Origin: Gammaproteobacteria bacterium
GTDB taxonomy: Bacteria; Pseudomonadota; Gammaproteobacteria; Burkholderiales; Thiobacillaceae
DNA length: 8,591 nt
Assembly (NCBI GenBank): GCA_018820745.1
Contig: JAHJNP010000424.1
Coordinates: 1-8,591, forward strand
Direction: 5' to 3'
This document shows, one piece after another, positions 1 to 6,131 of the stretch; position 1 is the stretch's first letter, and every line of letters starts with the position of its first letter. The translations under genes were made by a program, and so were the position numbers. The notes beneath the pieces were generated by a model, which saw only the letters and a list, made by a program, of their open reading frames with translations, did not search any database and was not told the origin of the DNA.

Positions 1-835
1 ACTGCTCGGCCATCGCCAGGGTCGCGATCGTGATGGCTGCGAGCGGGAACGAGTACGCCCACCACGACAGAAAGAATGGAACCTTGCTGAAGTAGGCGAT
101 CTGCGTCGCGAGCAGCAGCGTGAAGAACAGTCCCACGCAATAAAGGATCATGGCGAAGGCGTCCACGCCGCCGACCAGGTTGAGGTAGGAAATGAAGCCT
201 ACCGCCGGCGGCGCGATGAAAATGAACAGCGTCGGCACCATGCGCGCGGGCAGGGTGGCGTGGAAGATCAGGCGGTTGAACAGGATCGCGGTCAGCACCG
301 GCCAGAAGAACAGGCCGGTCGAGAAGAAGAACCAGGAAACGATCGCCGGGCCATGGTGCACGCCGGCGATCGGCACCAGGATGTTTCCCACCACCGGGAT
401 GAACCAGGCCGGGTTGAGATGCTGGATTTCATATTTGTCGTGCTGGGTCCACGACGACAGCACATACAGGGTGAGCAACAGGTGCACGACCGTGCCGATG
501 CTCCACAGCCAGAACGAGACCTGCGGCGCGGCGTGGAGCGTGGCGATCGACAGCAGAATCAGTGAAATGGAAATGGTCGGCACAAAGGCCAGTTTCACGG
601 GATGCTGCACCTCCGCAAGCACCTCGCCAGGGTGGCTGGCCATCTTGGCGAGGTAGATCGCGGCGATCAGCACTGCCAGCACGACCGTCAGGCCCAGAAG
701 CCATGGGCTGATATTGACGCCCAGGGCAAAGAGCTGTTCGGTCTTGGCCCAGGCGATGGTGAAACCTGCCATGCCCATGATGATGGAGAACCAGGAAACC
801 GGAAAATTCTTCAGACGGGCGGATTGTTCGGACAT
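1..835 (-). CDS. SLAC1/TehA/TDT-family anion channel or transporter (C-terminus cut by window edge)
   Basis: Integral membrane protein of the tellurite-resistance/dicarboxylate transporter (TDT) family, which includes bacterial TehA, plant SLAC1 and the fungal sulfite pump Ssu1. I read 278 codons from ATG at 835; family members are about 320-330 residues, so the last one or two helices lie outside the window. The N-terminal FPVSWFSIIMGMAGFTIAW (residues 11-29) matches the first TehA/SLAC1 helix, and further hydrophobic helices recur at roughly 45-63, 84-103, 108-127, 146-160, 165-187, 200-220, 226-246 and 255-274. WWAYSFPL (258-265) matches the SLAC1/TehA pore helix, and Phe263 aligns with the Phe that gates the pore in those proteins. 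It lies 75 bp downstream of the DUF6858-like gene, with only a poor Shine-Dalgarno, so it is probably co-transcribed. The substrate cannot be read from sequence; sulfite or another small anion is a guess from the DsrC-like neighbour. Confidence 0.85.
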   Translation of the reverse strand, partial: MSEQSARLKNFPVSWFSIIMGMAGFTIAWAKTEQLFALGVNISPWLLGLTVVLAVLIAAIYLAKMASHPGEVLAEVQHPVKLAFVPTISISLILLSIATLHAAPQVSFWLWSIGTVVHLLLTLYVLSSWTQHDKYEIQHLNPAWFIPVVGNILVPIAGVHHGPAIVSWFFFSTGLFFWPVLTAILFNRLIFHATLPARMVPTLFIFIAPPAVGFISYLNLVGGVDAFAMILYCVGLFFTLLLATQIAYFSKVPFFLSWWAYSFPLAAITIATLAMAEQ

Positions 836-910
836 TTAGGTCTCGGAGTTATTTTCGGCAGGAGGGACACACACCACAACTGCGGGCGTGGCGATCAAAA
901 CGCGCAACGC

Positions 911-1303
911 TCACGTCTTGTTGCGCAGCCCCTTGGCCCAGGCCTCCATGGCCTCGTTCGCGGGTTGCATCGGCGCTTCCATGAAGCTCACCACGAATTT
1001 GCTGCCCATGTCCGCGACCCCGATGGAACGCGGACGCACCGCCAGCACCTGAGGATTCGGCAGGGCGAAACCGAAGCAGAAGATCACGTCCACCGCGGCC
1101 TTGATGTCGGGATTGATCTCGCCTTCGATGCGCCTGGTGTGGGCGTAATGGTCGAAGACGCCGATGAACTGCACCTTGGGATTGGTGGCGATCTTGTCCT
1201 TGAGGTAGCTCACGACCTCGTCGACGTTTTGACAGCTGGTCTCGGACTTGTCGATCTCGGCGACGTAGACCGGGTATTTTTCCTGCAGCATGGTTTGTTT
1301 CAC
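911..1303 (-). CDS. Small conserved protein, DUF6858-like, unknown function
   Basis: A 130-residue soluble protein with no signal peptide or membrane segment. It resembles a family of short uncharacterised proteins from sulfur-metabolising and microaerophilic proteobacteria that I recall as DUF6858; this match is from memory. Visible features are an N-terminal QEKYPVYVAEIDKSET stretch, a predicted alpha/beta core, a FDHYAHT motif at residues 50-56 that could bind metal or a phosphate ligand, and Cys24 and Cys76. The start is GTG at 1303, chosen because AAGGAGA lies 5-6 nt upstream; the in-frame ATG four codons later would be too far from it. It sits 127 bp downstream of the Cys-less DsrC-like gene, with a perfect hairpin in the gap, and 75 bp upstream of the TDT-family gene. 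It is likely part of the same transcript. No function is assigned. Confidence 0.75.
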   Translation of the reverse strand: MKQTMLQEKYPVYVAEIDKSETSCQNVDEVVSYLKDKIATNPKVQFIGVFDHYAHTRRIEGEINPDIKAAVDVIFCFGFALPNPQVLAVRPRSIGVADMGSKFVVSFMEAPMQPANEAMEAWAKGLRNKT

Positions 1304-1331
1304 GAGTCTCTCCTTGAAAAGGTGACGGCAA

Positions 1332-1361
1332 GTCTTGCCCGCCCGGCGGAGCGGGCAAGAC
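1332..1361 (-). terminator. Perfect 11-bp hairpin between the dsrC-like and DUF6858-like genes (attenuator or mRNA-stability element?)
   Basis: GTCTTGCCCGC (1332-1342) and GCGGGCAAGAC (1351-1361) are exact inverted complements separated by 8 nt. In the minus-strand transcript the stem lies about 70 nt after the dsrC-like stop and 15 nt before the Shine-Dalgarno of the next gene. No T-tract follows on either strand, so it is not a canonical intrinsic terminator. A role in partial attenuation, 3'-end protection of the dsrC-like message or control of downstream translation is inference. Confidence 0.5.
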
Positions 1362-1430
1362 CGGCGCGTGACATCGACCCGCGTGCAGGGTTAAGGATTC
1401 AAACAGGTATTGATTGCGCCGGTGTGACTT

Positions 1431-1793
1431 TCAGCTCTGGTTTTCGACCCCCGGGTTCGGCAGCCCTGCCAGCTTGGAGAGCATTTGGATCGGGCCGTGA
1501 GGAAACATGTCGTAGAGGAATTTCTTGTACGCATCCGCATCGCCAAAGCTTTGTCCGGGTTGCTTGCCCAGTGTGTTCATCAGGTCATTCATGGAAGGGT
1601 GGGTCAGTTTCTCCTTGTAGTATTCCCGGAAGAAATAAATCAGACCCTTGGCAGTTTCGTTCAAGGGCCGATGCCCTGCCTTTTCGTGTTCCTTGACCAG
1701 AACCTCGGCAACGTCTTCGTTCCAGTCGTCCGGATTCTTGAGGAATCCCGACTCGTCCGTTTCGATGGTTCTGCCGTTGATCGTGATATTCAT
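1431..1793 (-). CDS. DsrC/TusE-family protein lacking all cysteines
   Basis: A 120-residue protein of the DsrC/TusE/DsvC fold, close to the usual 105-115 residues. Family features are the N-terminal ITINGRTIETDESGFLKNPDDWNE (3-26), helices ending in LIYFFREYY (51-59), HPSMNDLMNTLG (65-76) and the C-terminal arm YDMFPHGPIQMLSKLAGLPNP (94-114). True DsrC carries sulfur on two C-terminal cysteines and TusE on one. Here the first position is Ser106 (codon TCC, clear in the DNA), the penultimate position is not Cys, the tail is replaced by GVENQS, and there is no cysteine anywhere. It therefore cannot act as a persulfide or trisulfide carrier like DsrC or TusE; regulatory or scaffolding paralogues without cysteines are known. 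ATG at 1793 was chosen over an upstream in-frame ATG because AGGAG lies 7 nt before it and the family N-terminus begins there. Confidence 0.88.
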   Translation of the reverse strand: MNITINGRTIETDESGFLKNPDDWNEDVAEVLVKEHEKAGHRPLNETAKGLIYFFREYYKEKLTHPSMNDLMNTLGKQPGQSFGDADAYKKFLYDMFPHGPIQMLSKLAGLPNPGVENQS

Positions 1794-2079
1794 GAATAAA
1801 CTCCTGTTCAATAAGTGTGGCGCCTGATTCTGTTCAAGCTTTACAGCCTGCGAAGCGAAGAATCTCTTTACTGGCTCACAGGCCGGCCGCAGCTAGAAGA
1901 CCGATGGATCGCCCCCGGAATTTCTGGCGCTGCTTGAGCGGATGCTGTCAGTGAGTCGGTGGCGATGAGGCATGAATTAAGCATAGGCAATGTCAACTCG
2001 GCATGCCGGCAGGATGCGTAGACCAGCTGGGATTGCGCAGGCCTACCTGCCCGGTTGAGTTTGGTTCTGTACGTACCCA
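1794..2079. other. 286-bp intergenic gap between the cyd operon and the dsrC-like cluster
   Basis: No convincing gene is present. The open frames here have no family resemblance and poor ribosome sites. It holds short palindromes: CGGCATGCCG at 1999-2008 overlapping TGCCGGCA at 2004-2011, and GTACGTAC at 2069-2076. A GCAGG/CCTGC hairpin lies at 2037-2050. I see no T-tract terminator and no convincing -35/-10 or -24/-12 promoter for the dsrC-like gene. A promoter for that gene is expected somewhere here, unless the cyd transcript reads through. Confidence 0.6.
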
Positions 2080-2433
2080 TCAGTGGTCATGTCCACCGTG
2101 CACCCCGGGCTGGCCAAGCGGCAAGGCGCCCGCCAGATAGGCCGTGACGGCACGATCGGGATCGGTTTCGGTCGTGACGAGGCCTTCGATGCCCATGCCT
2201 GAGAGCCGGCGCGCCAGTCCTTCGCCCATGCCGCCGGTGATGAGCACCTGCACGCCTTGCAGGGGATGGAGCTCAGCACCTTGATGTTCGTGAAAGCTCT
2301 GTTCGCGGGGCAGTTCCAGCAGTCGCCTGTCCTTCACGGCCCCGGCATCTATGTCGTAGATCCAGAACCTGCGGCACTTTCCGGCATGGCCGGTGACGAT
2401 CTTGCGATTCTGGCTGGCGACGGCAATTTTCAT
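2080..2433 (-). CDS. NifX/NifB-type dinitrogenase iron-molybdenum cofactor domain protein
   Basis: A 117-residue stand-alone protein of the NifX/NafY/VnfX-like fold (Pfam Nitro_FeMo-Co), a family that binds FeMo-cofactor or other metal-sulfur clusters. It has the family N-terminus MKIAVASQNRKIVTGHAGKCRRF (1-23), with His16 and Cys20 as possible ligands, and the central LHPLQGVQVLITGGMGEGLARRL (55-77) with the GGMG loop. It has a His-rich tail HGGHDH (112-117), which is common in stand-alone homologues. ATG at 2433 is chosen because GGAAGG lies 6 nt upstream; the frame stays open upstream but without homology. It is the last gene of the leftward cyd operon, 73 bp after the haemoglobin stop. 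No nif genes are nearby, so a nitrogenase role is not implied; a metal-cluster carrier or sensor is a plausible inference. Confidence 0.85.
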   Translation of the reverse strand: MKIAVASQNRKIVTGHAGKCRRFWIYDIDAGAVKDRRLLELPREQSFHEHQGAELHPLQGVQVLITGGMGEGLARRLSGMGIEGLVTTETDPDRAVTAYLAGALPLGQPGVHGGHDH

Positions 2434-2506
2434 GATCGACCTTCCCGCTTCAAATTTAGAGAAACACAAGCAAGAACATGCAACTCGCTTTTCACCGTGA
2501 TGCGTA

Positions 2507-2944
2507 TTAAGCGACGGCAACCCCGTGTTCGCAGGCATGCGTATCGCCGCCGCGGTTGCGCATGTGTTCGCCCAACTGGGCGAACTGCGCGTACAGGGCC
2601 TTCCGCAGGGGTTCGTCCGCTACCGTTTCCTCGAGCGCCAGCTGCATGCACAGCAGCCATTCATCGCGTTCCTGCGGGCCGATGGCGTAGGGAAGGTGAC
2701 GCCGCCGCAGCATGGGGTGGCCGTGCTTCTCGATGTAGCGCTGCGGCCCGCCGAGCCAGCCGGAGAGGAAATCGAACAGCTTGTTGCCGGATTCGGTGAG
2801 GTCGGCCGGGTGAATCTTGCGTGCGGCGTAGGCCTCCGGCAGCTCGTCCATCAGTTCGTAGAAACGGTCGACCAGCTGGCGGATTACGGTGTCACCGCCG
2901 ATACGCGTGTACAGGGACGGGGCAGGGTGAAGTTGTGCTTGCAT
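2507..2944 (-). CDS. Group II truncated haemoglobin
   Basis: A 145-residue truncated globin of group II (trHbO/YjbI-like), with a 2-on-2 helical haem fold. Visible landmarks are the LYTRIGGD start (11-18), Phe28-Tyr29 with Tyr29 as the B10 distal ligand, and FLSGWLGGPQRYIEKHGHPMLRRRHLPYAIG (59-89) with His83 as proximal F8 haem ligand. Trp96 is the G8 residue diagnostic of groups II and III. The C-terminal extension (about 125-145) carries Cys138 and several His. Family roles are O2 or NO binding, NO detoxification or redox chemistry. ATG at 2944 is preceded by GAGGTGA, which lies inside the last codons and stop of the ybgE-like gene only 4 nt upstream, so translation is probably coupled. In a cytochrome bd operon it may deliver O2 to the oxidase or scavenge NO or peroxide; this is inference. 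Confidence 0.92.
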   Translation of the reverse strand: MQAQLHPAPSLYTRIGGDTVIRQLVDRFYELMDELPEAYAARKIHPADLTESGNKLFDFLSGWLGGPQRYIEKHGHPMLRRRHLPYAIGPQERDEWLLCMQLALEETVADEPLRKALYAQFAQLGEHMRNRGGDTHACEHGVAVA

Positions 2945-2948
2945 GACA

Positions 2949-3236
2949 TCACCTCAAAAAATACTGAACATAAAAAAACAGCCCCAGGGCCATCCCGGTC
3001 CACGCGACCAGGGGGCCGAGCAGCATACGCAGGATGCGATTGCGGGGCACGAAACCAACCCCATGAACGAAGCCGGCCGACAAGCCCCACATGATGAGCG
3101 TCAGCACGCCGTGGCTGATCGGGCTGCCGTCGTCGACGGTCAGGCCGCGCGGCAGCAGGGTGACGAGCAGCATCAGCGACAGCGCGGCCAGCAGCGAGAT
3201 GCCGCGGGCCCAGCCGGAGTCGAGCAGGGCGCTCAT
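2949..3236 (-). CDS. ybgE: YbgE-family cyd operon membrane protein
   Basis: A 95-residue inner-membrane protein resembling YbgE of the E. coli cydABX-ybgE operon, whose role is not well defined. The hallmark is HGVLTLIMWGLSAGFVHGVGFVPRN (residues 42-66), close to HGLLLMWAVCAGVIHGVGFRP as I recall it from E. coli. Three hydrophobic helices are visible, at about 13-29, 44-62 and 70-92. ATG at 3236 is chosen because it forms a 4-nt ATGA overlap with the stop of the upstream flavoprotein gene, a usual sign of translational coupling; a longer open frame upstream lies inside that gene. It is separated here from cydX by the flavoprotein gene, unlike the usual cydX-ybgE adjacency. It is a likely accessory factor for cytochrome bd, on context. 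Confidence 0.82.
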   Translation of the reverse strand: MSALLDSGWARGISLLAALSLMLLVTLLPRGLTVDDGSPISHGVLTLIMWGLSAGFVHGVGFVPRNRILRMLLGPLVAWTGMALGLFFYVQYFLR

Positions 3237-4381
3237 GTGCGTCTGCCCTTGCGGTAGGGGCGCAGGTACTGCCATTCGAAGAAGCGCTTGGCCCAGTGCA
3301 TGAGTCGGCACGGCGGCAGGATCAGCGCACGCTTCTCGTCGCGATAGACCAGGATGCCGCGGTCGAGGGTGTCGACGATGCAGACCAGTTCGACCTTGAA
3401 GCGCGCGGCGGGCGGCTGGCCGTCGAGTGCGCGCAGTAGATTCTCGGCGGCGGCTTTTGCCTGCAGGTCGGCGATGTGCGCCTGCTTGGGCAGCCAGTCG
3501 GGGCCGGGGTAGCTGCCGGAGTCGCCAGCCACGTACACCTTGTCGGCGCCGGCCACCTGGCAGTGGGCGTCGGTCTGGAAGAAGCCGCCGTCGGACAGAG
3601 GCAGGCCGGCATCATTCGCCCAGGCCGGGCCGCTCATCCCAGGCATGAAGAGGATGAGGTCGGCGGGTACGTCGCCGCCTTCGGTCTTGACCTTGTCGGC
3701 GTCGAAGCAAAGCAATTTGTGGCCGAGGTGGGTGTCGATGCCGCGCTTGGCCATCTCGCGCAGCAGGCCGGCCACCGCCTTGTCGCCGAGGCGCTTGCCC
3801 GGTTCCTTCGCGGCGTTGAAGAACACCAGTTTGAAGCGTTCGCGCCGGCCTTGTTTCCGCAACAGGGTGTCGATGCCGAACAGCAGTTCGAACATCGGCC
3901 CGCCGCGCATCGCGCCCTGTTCCTTCGGGTTGGTGGCGAAACCGAACGCGATGGTGCCGCCGTCCAGTTTCGCCAGCCGCTCGCGGATCGCCTCCGCGGC
4001 CGGCGCGCCTTCGCAGATCGTCAGCGCATGCTCGATGCCGGGCAGCGCCTTGAGGAAGCGGCCACCGCTGGCGATCAAGAGCGCATCGTTCGACACGCTG
4101 CCGCTGTCGGTCAGCACGGTGCGGCCGCCGTCGGCCAGCCCGGTCACGCGGCCGGCGTGGAAGGCGACATCGTGTTCGGCGAGAAAGCCCGACACGTCGA
4201 TGCGCAGATCGTCGCCGCGCCGCAGGCCGGCCGGCACCCAGATGAGGCTGGGGTAGTACATCAGCTCGGCCCGGGGGGCGACCAGCGTGATGCGGGCGTG
4301 TTTGTCGCGCTTGCGCAGTTCGCGCACGGCGGTGAGCGCGGCGAATCCGGATCCGAGGATGACGATGTGCGGCGTGCTCAT
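3233..4381 (-). CDS. Sulfide:quinone oxidoreductase-like FAD flavoprotein missing one conserved Cys
   Basis: A 382-residue membrane-associated FAD oxidoreductase of the SQR/FCSD/NDH-2 superfamily. The N-terminal VILGSGFAAL (7-16) is the dinucleotide-binding GxGxxA, and KVYVAGDSG (281-289) is the second FAD motif. The C-terminal FFEWQYLRPYRKG (367-379) resembles the membrane-anchoring end of SQR. From memory of Acidithiobacillus SQR (Cys128, Cys160, Cys356), TICEG gives Cys123 for Cys128 and VCIVDTLDRG gives Cys334 for Cys356. The QGASCFGP segment reads QGAMRGGP, putting Arg159 where Cys160 should be. Cys225, Cys274 and Cys358 are extra. AAGGGGAG lies 6 nt before the ATG. It lies 31 nt after cydX and overlaps ybgE. 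A quinone-reducing dehydrogenase coupled to the bd oxidase is likely; sulfide as substrate is doubtful without the bridging Cys. Confidence 0.85.
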   Translation of the reverse strand: MSTPHIVILGSGFAALTAVRELRKRDKHARITLVAPRAELMYYPSLIWVPAGLRRGDDLRIDVSGFLAEHDVAFHAGRVTGLADGGRTVLTDSGSVSNDALLIASGGRFLKALPGIEHALTICEGAPAAEAIRERLAKLDGGTIAFGFATNPKEQGAMRGGPMFELLFGIDTLLRKQGRRERFKLVFFNAAKEPGKRLGDKAVAGLLREMAKRGIDTHLGHKLLCFDADKVKTEGGDVPADLILFMPGMSGPAWANDAGLPLSDGGFFQTDAHCQVAGADKVYVAGDSGSYPGPDWLPKQAHIADLQAKAAAENLLRALDGQPPAARFKVELVCIVDTLDRGILVYRDEKRALILPPCRLMHWAKRFFEWQYLRPYRKGRRT

Positions 4382-4412
4382 GTTGGACTCCCCTTGAAAG
4401 ACGAAGAACGAA

Positions 4413-4550
4413 TCAGCCTTGCCGCGGGTCGTTCGCGGCCTTGTTGCGCGCCTCGTCGAGCGCGCATTCCTTGGCGTCGCACATCATTGCACTCATCGAG
4501 GCGAGCAGTACGGCCATGGTGACCCCGAGCATCCAGGCGAAATACCACAT
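4413..4550 (-). CDS. cydX: Cytochrome bd small subunit CydX
   Basis: A 45-residue single-helix protein beginning MWYFAWMLGVTMAVLLASMSAMM. The MWYFAW start is diagnostic of CydX/YbgT, which packs against CydA and stabilises the haems of cytochrome bd in the inner membrane. It was read directly from the DNA: ATG at 4550, TGA at 4413-4415, with AAAGGAGA about 5 nt before the start. The upstream gene's TGA lies just before that Shine-Dalgarno (TGAAAGGAG). The hydrophilic tail (24-45) contains a C-x4-C pair, Cys24 and Cys29, just past the helix, which I do not recall from E. coli CydX. A secreted DUF2141 gene separates it from cydB, an unusual insertion. Recognition is strong despite the short length. 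Confidence 0.93.
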   Translation of the reverse strand: MWYFAWMLGVTMAVLLASMSAMMCDAKECALDEARNKAANDPRQG

Positions 4551-4561
4551 GGTGTCTCCTT

Positions 4562-4975
4562 TCAGTAATTGAGGCGGATCGTCACGTCGGCACCGCTTTC
4601 CGGAACCGTGATGGCCGCATCCTTGAAGGCAGGCTTGCCGCTGGCCGCCGGGTTGTTCGACAGGCCCCATCCCTCTTGCGGGATCATGCCAAGAAAGCGG
4701 TTCAGTTCGCCGTTGCCGTCCTCGTCGTGATAGGCCAGCACGGCGTATTGACCGGGCTTGATGCCCTCGAGCGCGAGCGTTGACTTGCCCGCTGGCAGCA
4801 CATGGCGCTGAGCCGCGCGCGACTCCTTCGGGAAACCTTTCGCGCCTTCGAATACCAGCACGATGAGCGGACCGCCGCCGGCCCCGGCGCCGTCGAGGTT
4901 GACATTGAGCGTCGCAGCCTCGGCGGCCGGCAGGCACAGAAACAGCGGCAATGCGAAATAGCAGGCATTCAGCAT
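4562..4975 (-). CDS. Secreted DUF2141-domain protein inside the cyd operon
   Basis: A 137-residue exported protein of the DUF2141 family. The signal peptide is MLNACYFALPLFLCLPAAEA, with likely cleavage after AEA (residues 18-20). Cys14 is not in a proper lipobox, so it is probably periplasmic rather than lipidated. The family signature is clear: PLIVLVFEGAKGFP (36-49), GQYAVLAYHDEDGNGELN (75-92) and FLGMIPQEGWGLSNNP (94-109). The DEDGNGE segment (84-90) looks like a Ca-binding loop. The predicted fold is a transthyretin-like beta sandwich. AAGGAGA lies 5 nt before the ATG, and the cydB stop TAA is part of that Shine-Dalgarno, so it is a true operon member. Family function is unknown; a role in periplasmic assembly or stabilisation of the oxidase is inference from position only. 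Confidence 0.87.
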   Translation of the reverse strand: MLNACYFALPLFLCLPAAEAATLNVNLDGAGAGGGPLIVLVFEGAKGFPKESRAAQRHVLPAGKSTLALEGIKPGQYAVLAYHDEDGNGELNRFLGMIPQEGWGLSNNPAASGKPAFKDAAITVPESGADVTIRLNY

Positions 4976-4985
4976 GGCGTTCTCC

Positions 4986-6122
4986 TTAATAGACGGACTT
5001 GTCGTTGGCGGCGATGTATTCGGTCGTCACCTTGCCCCACATCACCTTGTAGGCCCACGCGGTGTAGAAAACGATCAGCGGCATGAAGATCACGGTGGCA
5101 CCCAGCATGAGGCCGAGCGTGAGATGCGACGACACTGCGTCGTAGGCGGTGAGACTGGAGCGCGGATCGAGCGAGGACGGCATGACGAAGGGGAACATCG
5201 ACACGCCGGCGGTGCCGATGATGCCGGCGCAGGCGACCGACGACGACCAGAACGCGGCGCCGGCCTGGTGCAGGCGCGAGAACAGGACGCTCGCGGCGAG
5301 CGCGGCGAAGGCGGCGATCGGCACCCACATCGCCCACACGTATTGCGTGTAGTTGTGCATCCACGCGCCCGCCTGCACCTCGACCGTCTTGGCGAGCGGA
5401 TCGGGCAGGGCGCCGGGATCGACCACACTGGTGATGACGTAGCCCTCGATACCGGTGGCGACCCAGACCCCGGCCAGCGCGAAGATCGCGATGGTGAGCA
5501 CGGCGAAAATCAGGCTGGCAGTGCGCACGCGGCGGTAGATCGCGCCTTCGGTGCGCATCATCAGATAGTTCGCGCCCTGGGTCGTGATCATCGCCAGACT
5601 CACCACGCCGGCCAGCAGGGCGAACGGATTGAGCAGTTCCCAGAAGCTGCCGGTGTAGGTCGACATCAGGTAATCGTTGAACCGGAACGGCACGCCCAAG
5701 AGCAGGTTACCGAAGGCGACACCGAAGATGACCGGCGGCACCGCGCCGCCGATGAAGAGCCCCCAGTCCCAGGTCGAGCGCCACATCGGATGCTTGATCT
5801 TGGAACGGTAGTCGAAGCCGACCGGGCGGAAGAACAGCGCCCACAACGCGGCCATCATCGCCCAGTAGAAGCCGGAGAAGGCAGTCGCGTAGACCAGCGG
5901 CCAGGCGGCGAAGATCGCGCCGCCGGCGGTGATGAACCACACCTGGTTGCCGTCCCAGTGCGGGGCCACCGTGTTGATGATGGCGCGGCGCTCGAGGTCG
6001 TTCCTGCCGACGAAAGGCAGGAGCACGCCCATGCCCATGTCGTGGCCGTCCATGATGGCGAAGCCGACCAGCAGCACGCCGACGAGCAGCCACCAGACGA
6101 GTTTCAGGGTTTCGTAGTCCAT
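4986..6122 (-). CDS. cydB: Cytochrome bd ubiquinol oxidase subunit II
   Basis: A 378-residue polytopic membrane subunit of the bd-type quinol oxidase, which reduces O2 to water using quinol without pumping protons. Length and sequence follow E. coli CydB (379 residues) almost throughout. DGHDMGMG (25-32) contains Asp28, the counterpart of Asp29. RNDLERRAIINTVAPHWDGNQVWFITAGGA (40-69) contains the conserved WDGNQVW with Asp57, the counterpart of Asp58. FFRPVGFDYRSKI, LLNPFALLAGVVSLAMITTQGANYL and MFPFVMPSS are further hallmarks, and the C-terminus KSVY parallels HSLY. ATG at 6122 has AAGGAG 5 nt upstream, and the cydA TAA stop is part of that Shine-Dalgarno, so cydA and cydB are translationally coupled. 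No key residue is missing. Subunit II is expected to stabilise CydA. Confidence 0.97.
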   Translation of the reverse strand: MDYETLKLVWWLLVGVLLVGFAIMDGHDMGMGVLLPFVGRNDLERRAIINTVAPHWDGNQVWFITAGGAIFAAWPLVYATAFSGFYWAMMAALWALFFRPVGFDYRSKIKHPMWRSTWDWGLFIGGAVPPVIFGVAFGNLLLGVPFRFNDYLMSTYTGSFWELLNPFALLAGVVSLAMITTQGANYLMMRTEGAIYRRVRTASLIFAVLTIAIFALAGVWVATGIEGYVITSVVDPGALPDPLAKTVEVQAGAWMHNYTQYVWAMWVPIAAFAALAASVLFSRLHQAGAAFWSSSVACAGIIGTAGVSMFPFVMPSSLDPRSSLTAYDAVSSHLTLGLMLGATVIFMPLIVFYTAWAYKVMWGKVTTEYIAANDKSVY

Positions 6123-6131
6123 GTCCGCTCC

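Noticed and set aside
1797..1830. TTGAAC/TTATTG pair just upstream of the dsrC-like gene as a promoter
   Set aside because: The -10 candidate matches poorly and would overlap the ribosome site.
2037..2050. GCAGG/CCTGC hairpin about 30 bp downstream of the NifX-like stop as operon terminator
   Set aside because: Only a 5-bp stem and no following T-tract in the direction of transcription.
1868..2080. 70-codon minus-strand open frame in the gap before the dsrC-like gene
   Set aside because: No recognisable domain, no convincing ribosome site and a composition unlike a protein; it overlaps the end of the NifX-like gene region only by chance.
2434..2506. Possible internal sigma-70 promoter (TTGCAT, 17 bp, TCTAAA) before the NifX-like gene
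   Set aside because: The -35 matches only three of six bases and the -10 only four, which is not enough to call in a 73-bp gap.
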